Positions 1 through 5,518 are shown, counted from the stretch's first letter. The stretch: DNA of 5,518 nt from Frondihabitans sp. (GCA_025464735.1 JAODMX010000518.1:1-5518); one strand, 5' to 3'. Made by a program: numbers and translations. The notes: generated by a model not told the origin, from the letters alone.

Positions 1-148
1 ACTGGCTGAATCGGCCACCGCTGATGACGGCGACCGGGACAACGTCGAGCAGTCTGGCGAAGGTGTCGAGCATGAGTGGGTCGAGGGGTGACTTCGACGG
101 CGCGAGAGTGTCGTCGAGGTCGAAGGCGACAAGGCGGGGTGAGATCAT
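1..148 (-). CDS. HAD-family (IIB-like) phosphatase, N-terminal part, cut by window edge
   Basis: The first 49 codons of a gene that continues past base 1, read from an ATG at 148-146. The start MISPRLVAFDLDDTLAPSKS carries HAD motif I, DLDDT at residues 10-14, with Asp10 the expected nucleophile and Asp12 the general acid/base. VAVISGGRF at 39-47 fits motif II, with Ser43 as the phosphate-binding Ser/Thr. HAD enzymes are cytoplasmic Mg-dependent phosphotransferases or phosphatases. The short spacing between motifs I and II and the SGGR wording resemble the phosphomannomutase-like HAD-IIB group (recalled, not searched). The cap domain and motifs III/IV lie outside the window, so the substrate cannot be inferred. 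No Shine-Dalgarno sequence is visible before the ATG, and a CAGAAT hexamer sits 6 nt upstream. The family call is firm; the subfamily is tentative. Confidence 0.85.
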   Translation of the reverse strand, partial: MISPRLVAFDLDDTLAPSKSPLDPLMLDTFARLLDVVPVAVISGGRFSQ

Positions 149-182
149 GGAATCATTCTGCCAGGGCCGCTGTCGACCGCTG

Positions 183-221
183 ACACGCGGCTTCGTCGCA
201 CTCGCGGGCGAAGCCACGCGC
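183..221 (-). other. Stem-loop in the leader region of the HAD gene
   Basis: Read on the minus strand, bases 221-209 pair with 183-195 in 13 uninterrupted pairs around a 13-nt loop. The core is GGCTTCG/CGAAGCC. Three pairs (221/183, 219/185, 216/188) are G-U, and only in the minus-strand RNA; on the plus strand they would be A-C mismatches. The hairpin starts at the base next to the longer one at 222-287 and ends 34 bp before the HAD start codon. There is no T-run after it. It could be a second terminator, a 5'-leader structure, or part of a larger structured RNA. Confidence 0.5.
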
Positions 222-287
222 TAAACCCTCGGCGCCGGCGCCCGCAATAGTCCTAGGACCACCGCGATAGCCGACGGCGAGGGTTTA
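222..287 (-). other. 66-bp near-perfect hairpin / dyad element between tRNA-Ala and HAD gene
   Basis: The outer arms TAAACCCTCG (222-231) and CGAGGGTTTA (278-287) are perfect inverted repeats, and the palindrome GTCCTAGGAC (250-259) has exactly the same centre (254.5). Folded as minus-strand RNA, 28 of 31 opposed positions pair (23 Watson-Crick, 5 G-U) around a CUAG loop. The exceptions are one C-C mismatch (232/277) and one 2-nt internal loop (240-241/268-269). The five G-U pairs become A-C mismatches on the plus strand, so the fold favours minus-strand RNA. It could be a terminator, a processed small RNA, a REP/MITE-like palindrome or an operator. No coding sequence overlaps it convincingly. 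Confidence 0.6.
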
Positions 288-317
288 TGAGCGCTTCGCG
301 CGACCTCGGATCGGGCA

Positions 318-357
318 ACGGACGAAGCCCCGACCTTCAGGCCGGGGCTTCTTCCGT
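318..357 (-). terminator. Terminator-like hairpin directly after tRNA-Ala
   Basis: On the minus strand a 12-bp stem (351-340 with 335-324) closes a TGAA tetraloop, with arms built on GAAGCCCCG/CGGGGCTTC and one G-U pair. After a single A-G mismatch, 5 more pairs (353-357 with 318-322) extend it. The element begins at the base next to the tRNA CCA end, which fits termination of the tRNA transcript. No clear T-run follows, so it would be an actinobacterial U-poor type terminator or a 3'-end processing structure. Confidence 0.7.
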
Positions 358-433
358 TGGTGGATCTGAGGGGACTCGAACCCCTGACCCCCTGCATGCC
401 ATGCAGGTGCGCTACCAGCTGCGCCACAGACCC
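358..433 (-). tRNA. tRNA-Ala (anticodon GGC)
   Basis: A complete 76-nt cloverleaf including an encoded CCA (360-358). The acceptor stem GGGTCTG (433-427) pairs with CAGATCC, and the third pair is G3-U70, the classic identity element read by alanyl-tRNA synthetase. The D arm is GCGC/GCGC with a GG-containing loop. The anticodon arm CCTGC/GCAGG holds the loop ATGGCAT with anticodon GGC at 400-398, reading GCC and possibly GCU. The variable region is GGGTC, and the T arm AGGGG/CCCCT has the loop TTCGAGT. The discriminator base is A. Stem lengths are all standard and I see no sign of damage. It lies downstream of the ATPase gene, with its own promoter-like TTGACA upstream and a strong hairpin immediately behind. 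Confidence 0.97.
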
Positions 434-447
434 AGAATGCTTGTCGC

Positions 448-476
448 GAGAGGATCCCGCGGAAGCAACTTGTCAA
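448..476 (-). promoter_or_regulatory. Possible promoter of tRNA-Ala
   Basis: A perfect -35 hexamer TTGACA lies at 476-471 on the minus strand, preceded by a relatively A/T-rich stretch. From it, transcription would start near 441, about 8 nt before the mature tRNA 5' end, which is a sensible leader. No good -10 hexamer is present at 16-18 bp spacing (the region reads CCTCTC-like), so the call rests mainly on the -35 and the position. Confidence 0.4.
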
Positions 477-521
477 GATTACTACATTTCGGAGGGGCGC
501 AAGACCAACGGGCAGCGGCGT

Positions 522-1220
522 TCAGAGGTGACGCAGGTACCGCTCGGGGCCGTCGAGGAATCGCCGCCAGTGCTGCACGAGTTCGAGGTCGGCCCACGTG
601 GTCGGGCGCACACCGTGTTCGCCGAGCTCGAGGATGCTCGCCCCGGGCAAAGCCGTGAGGAGCGGAGAGTGGGTGGCGCACACGACCTGGCTGCCCGCAC
701 CCTGAAGGTCGCTGAGCGTGCCGACGAGGCTGAGGCACGCGCTGAACGACAGAGCCGCTTCAGGCTCGTCCAGCACATAGAGACCCTTGTCGCCGAATCC
801 GTCGAATGCCGCGAGGAAGCTCTCGCCATGACTCGCCTCGGTGAACGCCGGGCCGAAATCCAGGCGTTCGAAGACCTCGATGGCGGTCTCAGCGCGGAGA
901 AAGAACCCCTTCGCCCGTCGGCCGACCATTCCGCTGGAGTGGCGCGACCGGTCAATGCGCAGAACCTCGCCGAGCAACGACTTGTCGAGTTCGGAACTGT
1001 AGCGAAAACCACCGCCACCGCCACGGACGTCGAGCCCCCACGCCTCCGCCAGTGCCTCGACGATGGTCGATTTTCCGCTCCCGTTCTCCCCCACGAGAAA
1101 GGTCACAGGAGCGTCGAAGCGGACGCCCTCGTCGACAAGCGCAGCGACGGCGGGCACGGTGAACGGCCATTCGACGGGGCGTGCGAGTGCTTCCGGCACG
1201 CTGATCCGATCGATGATCAT
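522..1220 (-). CDS. Small AAA/ABC-type ATPase (COG3910-like predicted ATPase)
   Basis: A 232-aa soluble P-loop ATPase of the SMC/ABC-like kind. Walker A is GENGSGKST at residues 44-52. An ABC-signature-like SHGESF lies at 130-135, Walker B GLYVLDEPEAALS at 146-158 with catalytic Glu152, and the switch histidine in ATHSPLL at 182-188. The linker between Walker A and the signature is short, with no coiled coil, and there is no TOPRIM, nuclease or transmembrane segment, so it is a bare nucleotide-binding domain. The open frame continues upstream to 1424, but those 68 residues overlap rsfS out of frame and look non-coding. The ATG at 1220 puts WPFTVPAV just before the Walker A region, as I recall in relatives, and leaves 37 bp after rsfS. 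No Shine-Dalgarno is evident. The biological role of this family is not established; its partner or substrate is unknown. Confidence 0.85.
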   Translation of the reverse strand: MIIDRISVPEALARPVEWPFTVPAVAALVDEGVRFDAPVTFLVGENGSGKSTIVEALAEAWGLDVRGGGGGFRYSSELDKSLLGEVLRIDRSRHSSGMVGRRAKGFFLRAETAIEVFERLDFGPAFTEASHGESFLAAFDGFGDKGLYVLDEPEAALSFSACLSLVGTLSDLQGAGSQVVCATHSPLLTALPGASILELGEHGVRPTTWADLELVQHWRRFLDGPERYLRHL

Positions 1221-1257
1221 AGGTTCGACGTCGACGGCCGGAGCCGACCGCGCAGGC

Positions 1258-1641
1258 TCAGGCCTCGGCCACCTGCGACGTCGTCTCAAGGTCGAGGGCG
1301 ACGGCGGGGCAGTCGCTCCAAAGGCGCTCGAGAGAGTAGAACTGGCGCTCCTCTTCGTGGAACACGTGCACGACGACGTCACCGAAGTCGAGAAGCACCC
1401 AGCGCCCCTCAGCGCGGCCCTCACGACGGAGCGGCTTCACGCCGGCCTCGATCATCTTGTCTTCGACCTCGCCAGCGATGGCGACGACGTTACGTTCGTT
1501 GCGCCCTGAGACGAGAAGGAAGATGTCGGTGAGAGCGAGTGGCTCGGACACATCGAGGGCGACGAGGTCTTCGCCCTGTTTCGAGTCGGCGGCGCGGGCC
1601 GAGATCTGGACGAGCTCAATGGCACGGGGAGTGGCGGTCAC
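1258..1641 (-). CDS. rsfS: Ribosome silencing factor RsfS (Iojap/DUF143 family)
   Basis: A 127-aa protein, full length for the family. RsfS binds ribosomal protein L14 (uL14) on the large subunit and blocks joining with the small subunit, lowering translation when nutrients are scarce (known for the family). The sequence shows the typical fold: an N-terminal helix, VALDVSEPLALTDIFLLVSG at 27-46, the NERNVVAIAGEVEDKM helix at 48-63, and the diagnostic WVLLDFGDVVVHVF at 81-94 followed by EERQFYSLERLWSDCP at 97-112. The start is a GTG at 1641, supported by AAAGGA at 1651-1646, 4 nt before it. It sits 100 bp after the tail-anchored protein gene and near nadD, a pairing common in bacteria. The ATPase gene follows in the same direction. 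Confidence 0.96.
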   Translation of the reverse strand: MTATPRAIELVQISARAADSKQGEDLVALDVSEPLALTDIFLLVSGRNERNVVAIAGEVEDKMIEAGVKPLRREGRAEGRWVLLDFGDVVVHVFHEEERQFYSLERLWSDCPAVALDLETTSQVAEA

Positions 1642-1696
1642 GGATTCCTTTGGGGAAATGAAGAGAAGACGACCGGAAGGACCGATCGCGGGAGAA

Positions 1697-1717
1697 GGCC
1701 CGAGAGACTGCCGGGCC
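1697..1717 (-). terminator. Weak hairpin between the tail-anchored protein gene and rsfS
   Basis: On the minus strand GGCCCG (1717-1712) pairs with CGGGCC (1702-1697), plus one inner G-U pair, leaving a 7-nt loop, followed by TTCTCCC. It lies about 25 bp after the upstream stop codon and 55 bp before the rsfS start. It may attenuate read-through into rsfS. The stem is short and the T-run is poor, so this is tentative. Confidence 0.3.
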
Positions 1718-1741
1718 GGATGAAGTTACGAAGAACGGTGA

Positions 1742-3145
1742 TCAGAGCGCGTGAGTGACGAACCCGACGACGACGAGACCCACGATAACAAGAAAGACGA
1801 CGCCAGCACAGATGCTCGCGATGAGCGGGGCTCGGTTCGTCTTCGGCTTACCCGCCGCGAGGACGACTGCTCGAGTCGAGGTGTTCGCACTCACGGCCCG
1901 GCTTGCCCTCACTGGGGCGGCGTCGTTATCGGGAGCTTCGCGGTCGCCCTCTTCGAGCAGCCGGTCAATGTCGGCTCCGTCGATCCGCTGGATGTGGTGT
2001 GAACCAGTCTGCGCCAGGCTTCGCGGGAGGTCGATCGAACCAGTGATGATGACCTCGCCGGTCGCGTTAAGAGCGCCAGTGACATCGGGAAGCGTGTCGT
2101 TGTCGAGGATGAGGGCGTTCTGCTGCCCCGTGACCGTGCCGAAGTGCGAGCCGGCGTTGTCGGCAGAGTCGTCATCGACATCGGCCTGAGTGGACCAGTG
2201 GCCCGTGGGCGGCACGTAAGCGGCGGGCTCGGGAACCGACGCAGGAATGGACGGCTGACGCCGATCCGCTGCCGACGCCGGAGCAGGCGTCGACCCAGAA
2301 ACGACAGGAGCCGAGACGACCGGAGATGCGACCTCATCGGCGGTCGCCGCGGGTGCCGGTGCCGGTGCTGCGGTCGGGGCGGCGGACTCCGTGGCTCCCA
2401 GAACCGTGGGTGCCGTCGCGGGCGAGGCGTCGCTGGTGCCGGATCCGGACAGGACGAAAGGAAAGACAGTGGGCGTCGACGACGGCGCCGGTACGGCAAC
2501 GCGGGCTGCCTCAGAGTTGGTGCTGCCCGTTCGCCGCGGGCCGGGAACCGACTCGCCGGCGTCGCCCGTGTTGGGGTCGGCCTCGGCCTGCGGTTCGATC
2601 GAGACTTCGGCCTGACGGCGATCGACCGTGACCGGCGCGGGCAAGTCGACCTGAGGCGGGGACGACGGCGAAGCGGGTTCGGGCTCGCGAGGAGGGACCG
2701 AAGCGACAGTCGCCGCAGGTGTCGGCGTGGGAACAGGCGGGGTCACGTCTGACGAAGGTGTCGGCACACCCGAACGCCGCCCGCCACCCTGAATGTCGGC
2801 GGCATGACTCAACGCCTCAGAGAGATTGCGCTCGTTCTCCGGCTGAGGTGCCCGCAGTGGCACGGGCCCGCGGCCCGCGGGGGCCTCGGCCGCGCGCTGG
2901 GCACGAAGCTCGCGGCGGGTCGGAGCAAGACGCCCCGGCGACGATGCCGATCCGGGCGCCGGAGCTGTTATCGGAGCGGGCGCGGACGACGCCGGCTGCG
3001 GCGAGGTCACAGGCATGGCGGATGGCACTGGGGAACCCGAGACGACCGAGATGCTGCCGGTGATCGCTTCACCGGCCTCTCGCGCTCGCTCAAGCTCGCG
3101 TACCTGTCGCCGGGTAAGGGGCGGCTGGCCGTTGGTCGAACTCAT
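1742..3145 (-). CDS. Proline/alanine-rich tail-anchored membrane protein, function unknown
   Basis: A 467-aa protein I cannot assign to a named family. A basic/helical N-terminus ([18 protein letters not shown], 10-27) shares the TRR[QE]xR wording with [13 protein letters not shown] at 75-87. Residues 30-310 are low-complexity Pro/Ala/Ser/Thr, probably disordered. A more ordered, acidic block at 311-405 ([47 protein letters not shown]) looks like the conserved part. One transmembrane helix lies at about 440-464, followed by THAL. Lys/Arg at 433, 435 and 438 predict a cytoplasmic N-terminus, making it tail-anchored. Its ATG overlaps the nadD stop as ATGA, so translation is probably coupled. 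From memory, proteins with this ending occur between nadD and rsfS in Microbacteriaceae; that is not checked. A role in cell-envelope organisation is only a guess from architecture. Confidence 0.8.
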   Translation of the reverse strand: MSSTNGQPPLTRRQVRELERAREAGEAITGSISVVSGSPVPSAMPVTSPQPASSAPAPITAPAPGSASSPGRLAPTRRELRAQRAAEAPAGRGPVPLRAPQPENERNLSEALSHAADIQGGGRRSGVPTPSSDVTPPVPTPTPAATVASVPPREPEPASPSSPPQVDLPAPVTVDRRQAEVSIEPQAEADPNTGDAGESVPGPRRTGSTNSEAARVAVPAPSSTPTVFPFVLSGSGTSDASPATAPTVLGATESAAPTAAPAPAPAATADEVASPVVSAPVVSGSTPAPASAADRRQPSIPASVPEPAAYVPPTGHWSTQADVDDDSADNAGSHFGTVTGQQNALILDNDTLPDVTGALNATGEVIITGSIDLPRSLAQTGSHHIQRIDGADIDRLLEEGDREAPDNDAAPVRASRAVSANTSTRAVVLAAGKPKTNRAPLIASICAGVVFLVIVGLVVVGFVTHAL

Positions 3146-3855
3146 GCACTCTCCGATAGGGATTCGCTTTTGACCGCTCCGGGTGGATTGTCTCGGGGTG
3201 GATTGTCACCGGGTCGGTTGACACCGGTCCGATCGTCACTCGTTCGATTGCCACTGTGCGAACGGTACAGATGGTGCTTGGAGATGTACTGAACGACACC
3301 GTCGGGAACCAAGTACCAAACCGGGGAGCCACGACCGACGCGGCCGCGGCAGTCGGTGGAGGATATCGCCAGTGCGGGAACTTCGAGCAAGCTTACTTCG
3401 CTCTCGGGGAGGCCACTGACGCTGAGGTCGTGTCCGGGCCGGGAAACGGCAACAAAATGAGCCAGTTCCCAGAGTTCTTCGACGTCTTTCCAATCGAGGA
3501 TCTGCGCGACGGCGTCGGCACCGGTGATGAAGAAGAGGTCGTCGTTGGGGTGGGCGGACCGCATGTCGCGGAGCGTGTCGATCGTGTAGGTCGTGCCCTG
3601 ACGGTCGATATCAACACGACTCACCGTGAATCGGGGGTTCGAGGCCGTCGCGATCACCGTCATCAGGTAACGATGCTCCCCCGCGGTGACGGTGTTCTTC
3701 ATCCAGGGGTGACCTGTGGGAACGAAGATCACCTCGTCGAGACCGAACTCGGTGGCGACCTCGCTCGCGGCGACGAGGTGGCCATTGTGGATCGGGTCGA
3801 ATGTGCCACCCATGATGCCGATGCGGCGTCGGCGCTCGGCGCCCTGAGTCGTCAC
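3142..3855 (-). CDS. nadD: Nicotinate-nucleotide adenylyltransferase NadD, with extra C-terminal repeat tail
   Basis: NadD joins nicotinate mononucleotide and ATP to give deamido-NAD and pyrophosphate, a late cytoplasmic step of NAD synthesis. The 237-aa product has the nucleotidyltransferase signature [15 protein letters not shown] (13-27, with the HxGH-type HNGH), [10 protein letters not shown] (44-53), FITGADA near 109-115, and the second ATP-binding motif ISSTDCR at about 165-171. The normal enzyme ends near HHLYR at 198. The 39 further residues are hydrophilic and include five degenerate pentapeptides (201-225). The start is taken as GTG at 3855, since an internal ATG at codon 15 would remove the first beta strand. 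No Shine-Dalgarno is visible, and the start lies 23 bp after the small membrane-protein gene, so re-initiation or coupling is possible. The stop overlaps the next gene by 4 bp. Confidence 0.96.
   Translation of the reverse strand: MTTQGAERRRRIGIMGGTFDPIHNGHLVAASEVATEFGLDEVIFVPTGHPWMKNTVTAGEHRYLMTVIATASNPRFTVSRVDIDRQGTTYTIDTLRDMRSAHPNDDLFFITGADAVAQILDWKDVEELWELAHFVAVSRPGHDLSVSGLPESEVSLLEVPALAISSTDCRGRVGRGSPVWYLVPDGVVQYISKHHLYRSHSGNRTSDDRTGVNRPGDNPPRDNPPGAVKSESLSESA
3181..3255. repeat. Five degenerate 15-bp tandem repeats in the nadD 3' end
   Basis: Five 15-bp units in register: 3181-3195 (GGGTGGATTGTCTCG), 3196-3210 (GGGTGGATTGTCACC), 3211-3225 (GGGTCGGTTGACACC), 3226-3240 (GGTCCGATCGTCACT) and 3241-3255 (CGTTCGATTGCCACT). 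The two lowest-coordinate units differ at 2 positions; divergence rises towards the catalytic core. Because 15 is a multiple of 3, copy changes keep the nadD frame. They encode [25 protein letters not shown] in the NadD tail. Confidence 0.85.
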
Positions 3856-3878
3856 TGACGTTGCTGACCGGACGGGGG

Positions 3879-4109
3879 TCAGTGCTCTTCGGGGTGGCCG
3901 AACTCGTCGATGCCCGTTTCGTGGCTGGGCTCTGCGCGAGTGACGGGCGCCTGACGGTTCGAGACGTTCTTGTAGCTGAACGTGACGAAGCCGAGGAAAG
4001 TGAAGAAGATCGCGGCCAGGCCAGCGATGATGAACGGCGGTGCGAACGTCGGTGCCAGCTTCTCCGTCTCAGCAGCGAGGCTGGTGATAAGGGCCGTAGT
4101 CAGCAGCAT
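3879..4109 (-). CDS. Small single-pass membrane protein, hypothetical
   Basis: A 76-aa protein with an ATG at 4109 preceded by GGAG (4118-4115) 5 nt upstream, a clear ribosome binding site. One strong transmembrane helix spans about 24-46 ([20 protein letters not shown]), followed by SYKNVSNR. The tail is polar, with three His and several acidic residues ([16 protein letters not shown], 61-76). Residues 1-12 are mildly hydrophobic, but TEKLAP makes a cleaved signal peptide doubtful. The basic residues after the helix suggest that the C-terminus faces the cytoplasm. Short proteins with an FxxLGFVTxSYxxVxNR wording near this place are recalled from Microbacteriaceae, without a known function. 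It is the first gene after the promoter-like site at 4143-4148 and lies 23 bp before nadD, so it probably leads that operon. Confidence 0.8.
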   Translation of the reverse strand: MLLTTALITSLAAETEKLAPTFAPPFIIAGLAAIFFTFLGFVTFSYKNVSNRQAPVTRAEPSHETGIDEFGHPEEH

Positions 4110-4142
4110 TGGATCTCCGTTTCGAGGGCGTACAACACACCG

Positions 4143-4148
4143 AGTCTA
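4143..4148 (-). promoter_or_regulatory. Probable -10 box for the small membrane protein - nadD cluster
   Basis: TAGACT (4148-4143, minus strand) matches TANNNT and would place the transcription start near 4136, giving a leader of about 27 nt that contains the GGAG ribosome binding site. The -35 region at 4166-4171 reads GTGAAA-like, a weak match. It is the only convincing -10 in the 86-bp gap after proA, where no strong terminator is visible. Confidence 0.45.
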
Positions 4149-4157
4149 GTCGCGTCC

Positions 4158-4171
4158 TGCAAACGTTTCAC
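4158..4171. promoter_or_regulatory. LacI-family operator-like palindrome
   Basis: TGCAAACGTTTCAC contains the perfect palindrome AAACGTTT (4161-4168) and agrees with the general LacI/GalR-type pattern TGNAANCGNTTNCA except at the last two positions. It is A/T-rich in a G+C-rich setting and overlaps the expected -35/spacer of the promoter at 4143-4148, where a repressor would act. A chance match is quite possible, and no regulator gene is in the window. Confidence 0.3.
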
Positions 4172-4195
4172 GCATCGCCCCTCTCGGCGCGCGCG

Positions 4196-5491
4196 TCACA
4201 CGCGCACTTGTCCCGAACCTCGTACGATCCACTTGCTGCTGGTCAGTTCGGGCAACCCCATCGGCCCCCGGGCGTGCAGTTTCTGAGTCGAGATGCCCAC
4301 CTCGGCTCCGAAGCCGAACTCACCGCCGTCGGTGAACCTCGTCGAGGCGTTCACCATCACCACTGCGCTGTCGACCTCGGCGAGGAACCTCTCGGTGTTG
4401 GCGAGGTCGTTCGTGATGATCGATTCGGTGTGGTGGGTCGAATAGCGGTCGATGTGTTCCAGAGCCTGATCGAGGTCATCCACCACTCGCACGGAGATGT
4501 CGAGCGTCATGTATTCGGTCGACCAGTCGTCGGCGGTCGCCGGAACGGAGTCGGGGAAGATGCCCCGTGCCCTGTCGTCGGCGTGGATCGTCACCCCGGA
4601 GGCGCGGAGTGCCGCCAGAACGCCCGGCAGGACGCGCTCCGCCGCGCCTCGGTGCACGAGCAGCGTCTCGAGAGCGTTGCAGACGCTGGGTCGCTGCACC
4701 TTCGCGTTGTGGACGATGTCGGTTGCCCACTTCGCGTCGGCTGACTCGTCGAGGAAGACGTGGACGACGCCGGCCCCAGTCTCGATCACCGGGACCTTCG
4801 ACTCGCGGACGACGGTGTCGATCAACTGGGCGCTGCCGCGGGGAATGAGGACGTCGACGTAGCCGCGGGCCCGCATCAGATCTGTTGCGCCCGCGCGGCC
4901 GAACTCGTCGATCGTCTGGACGGCCTCGGAAGGGAAGCCCGAGGCGACCAGCGCCTCCTGCACCACCTCGACGAGAACACGGTTGGTCTGTTCGGCGGCG
5001 CTCCCGCCGCGGAGGACGGCCGCGTTGCCGCTCTTCAGCGCGAGGGCGGCAATATCGATGGTGACGTTCGGGCGCGCCTCGTAGATGGCGCCAACGACTC
5101 CGAAGGGCACCCTGACCTGGGTGAGCTGCAGCCCGTTGGGCAGGATCTTGCCGCGAAGGGACTCCCCGACGGGGTCGACGAGCGTCGCGATGAGTTCCGT
5201 CGCCTCGGCGAGCGAGTCAAGTCGGGAAGCATCGAGACGGAGCCGATCTTGCAAGCCCTCGCTCAACCCCGTGTCGCGGCCACGAGCGATGTCGAGGTCG
5301 TTGGCGGCGACGATGCGAGAGGCGTTCGCTCGGATGGCCGTCGCGATGCCGCGGAGGGCCGCGTTCTTGCGGTCGGCCGTGGCCGTCGCGAGCAGGCGAG
5401 CCGCGCGTTTCGAGGCGACGAGCTTCGTGACGAGCGCAGGATCCAGCGGGCGCGCGTCGGTTTCCGGGGCTGCCTGCTCGACAATCGACAT
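4196..5491 (-). CDS. proA: Glutamate-5-semialdehyde dehydrogenase (gamma-glutamyl phosphate reductase) ProA
   Basis: ProA reduces gamma-glutamyl phosphate with NADPH to glutamate-5-semialdehyde, the second step of proline synthesis after ProB, in the cytoplasm. The 431-aa product is complete and of normal length (about 415-430). Diagnostic stretches are VPFGVVGAIYEARPNVTID (128-146), LKSGNAAVLRGGSAA (152-166), VPVIETGAGVVHVFLD (233-248), and the active-site block RPSVCNALETLLVH (267-280) with Cys271 as the catalytic thiol. The C-terminal GEFGFGAEVGISTQKLHARG (390-409) is a family hallmark, followed by GPMGLPELTSSKW (409-421). The ATG at 5491 fits the usual N-terminal helix. GGGGG at 5497-5493 is too close (1 nt) to be a normal Shine-Dalgarno. 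proB, which often precedes proA, would lie beyond the window. An 86-bp gap with no clear terminator separates it from the next gene. Confidence 0.97.
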   Translation of the reverse strand: MSIVEQAAPETDARPLDPALVTKLVASKRAARLLATATADRKNAALRGIATAIRANASRIVAANDLDIARGRDTGLSEGLQDRLRLDASRLDSLAEATELIATLVDPVGESLRGKILPNGLQLTQVRVPFGVVGAIYEARPNVTIDIAALALKSGNAAVLRGGSAAEQTNRVLVEVVQEALVASGFPSEAVQTIDEFGRAGATDLMRARGYVDVLIPRGSAQLIDTVVRESKVPVIETGAGVVHVFLDESADAKWATDIVHNAKVQRPSVCNALETLLVHRGAAERVLPGVLAALRASGVTIHADDRARGIFPDSVPATADDWSTEYMTLDISVRVVDDLDQALEHIDRYSTHHTESIITNDLANTERFLAEVDSAVVMVNASTRFTDGGEFGFGAEVGISTQKLHARGPMGLPELTSSKWIVRGSGQVRV

Positions 5492-5498
5492 GCCCCCA

Positions 5499-5504
5499 AT
5501 TCTA
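5499..5504 (-). promoter_or_regulatory. Possible -10 box placing the proA transcript start at its ATG
   Basis: TAGAAT (5504-5499, minus strand) is a good TANNNT hexamer ending 7 nt before the proA ATG. If used, RNA would begin at or next to the start codon, giving a leaderless message, which is common in actinobacteria. The matching -35 would lie outside the window, so it cannot be tested here. Confidence 0.3.
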
Positions 5505-5518
5505 CGTTCGTTCGGGAG

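Noticed and set aside
358..433. tRNA-Ala as an integration (att) site
   Set aside because: No integrase, no direct repeat of the tRNA 3' end elsewhere in the window, and both flanks look like core genes.
358..1220. ATPase next to tRNA as an anticodon-nuclease or tRNA-guarding defence system
   Set aside because: The ATPase is only 232 aa with no nuclease domain or zinc-hook coiled coil, the tRNA is intact, and no partner gene is present.
1221..1424. 68 extra N-terminal residues for the ATPase from an upstream ATG at 1424
   Set aside because: They overlap rsfS out of frame, are Ser/Arg-rich low-quality sequence, and the expected N-terminus of the ATPase begins at the ATG at 1220.
357..1532. 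391-codon open frame on the plus strand across tRNA-Ala, the ATPase gene and part of rsfS
   Set aside because: It runs antisense through a tRNA and two well-supported genes, its product is Arg-rich with no recognisable domain, and long antisense frames are normal in G+C-rich DNA.
2144..2752. 202-codon Arg/Gly-rich plus-strand frame opposite the tail-anchored protein
   Set aside because: It is a mirror of Pro/Ala-rich codons on the other strand; no start context or domain supports it.
3181..3255. CRISPR-like array
   Set aside because: The units are 15 bp, directly adjacent without spacers, degenerate, and lie inside a coding sequence.
3256..3858. 200-codon plus-strand frame opposite nadD
   Set aside because: It is the antisense shadow of a conserved enzyme gene, with no family resemblance of its own.

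Overview
The window is G+C-rich DNA in which every gene I can support lies on the minus strand. Codon use, GTG starts, the gene order proA - nadD - rsfS and the style of the proteins fit a high-GC actinobacterium. A member of the Microbacteriaceae is most likely, but that is an inference from recalled gene order and protein style, not from a database search. It reads as a core chromosomal segment: I see no insertion sequence, phage gene, CRISPR array or defence module.

Layout in the direction of transcription (high to low coordinates). proA (glutamate-5-semialdehyde dehydrogenase, proline synthesis) is complete. After an 86-bp gap with a plausible promoter and a LacI-type operator-like palindrome comes a compact cluster: a 76-aa single-pass membrane protein, nadD (NAD synthesis), a 467-aa proline/alanine-rich tail-anchored protein that overlaps nadD by 4 bp, and rsfS (ribosome silencing factor). 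A small stand-alone AAA/ABC-type ATPase follows 37 bp after rsfS. Next come tRNA-Ala(GGC) with an encoded CCA, a strong terminator-like hairpin directly after it, two more long hairpins placed back to back, and the first 49 codons of a HAD-family phosphatase that runs off the window at base 1.

The genes are housekeeping: proline synthesis, NAD synthesis, ribosome control under nutrient limitation, and a tRNA. nadD and rsfS are neighbours in many bacteria. Here an envelope-type protein of unknown function sits between them and is probably translationally coupled to nadD.

The least ordinary parts are: (a) the intergenic block 183-357, where three stem-loops follow the tRNA and all nine non-Watson-Crick pairs are G-U only in the minus-strand RNA, which suggests a structured transcript; (b) a degenerate 15-bp tandem repeat that adds five pentapeptide repeats to the C-terminus of NadD; and (c) the rapidly diverging-looking tail-anchored protein. 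I do not see convincing evidence for a new multi-gene system.
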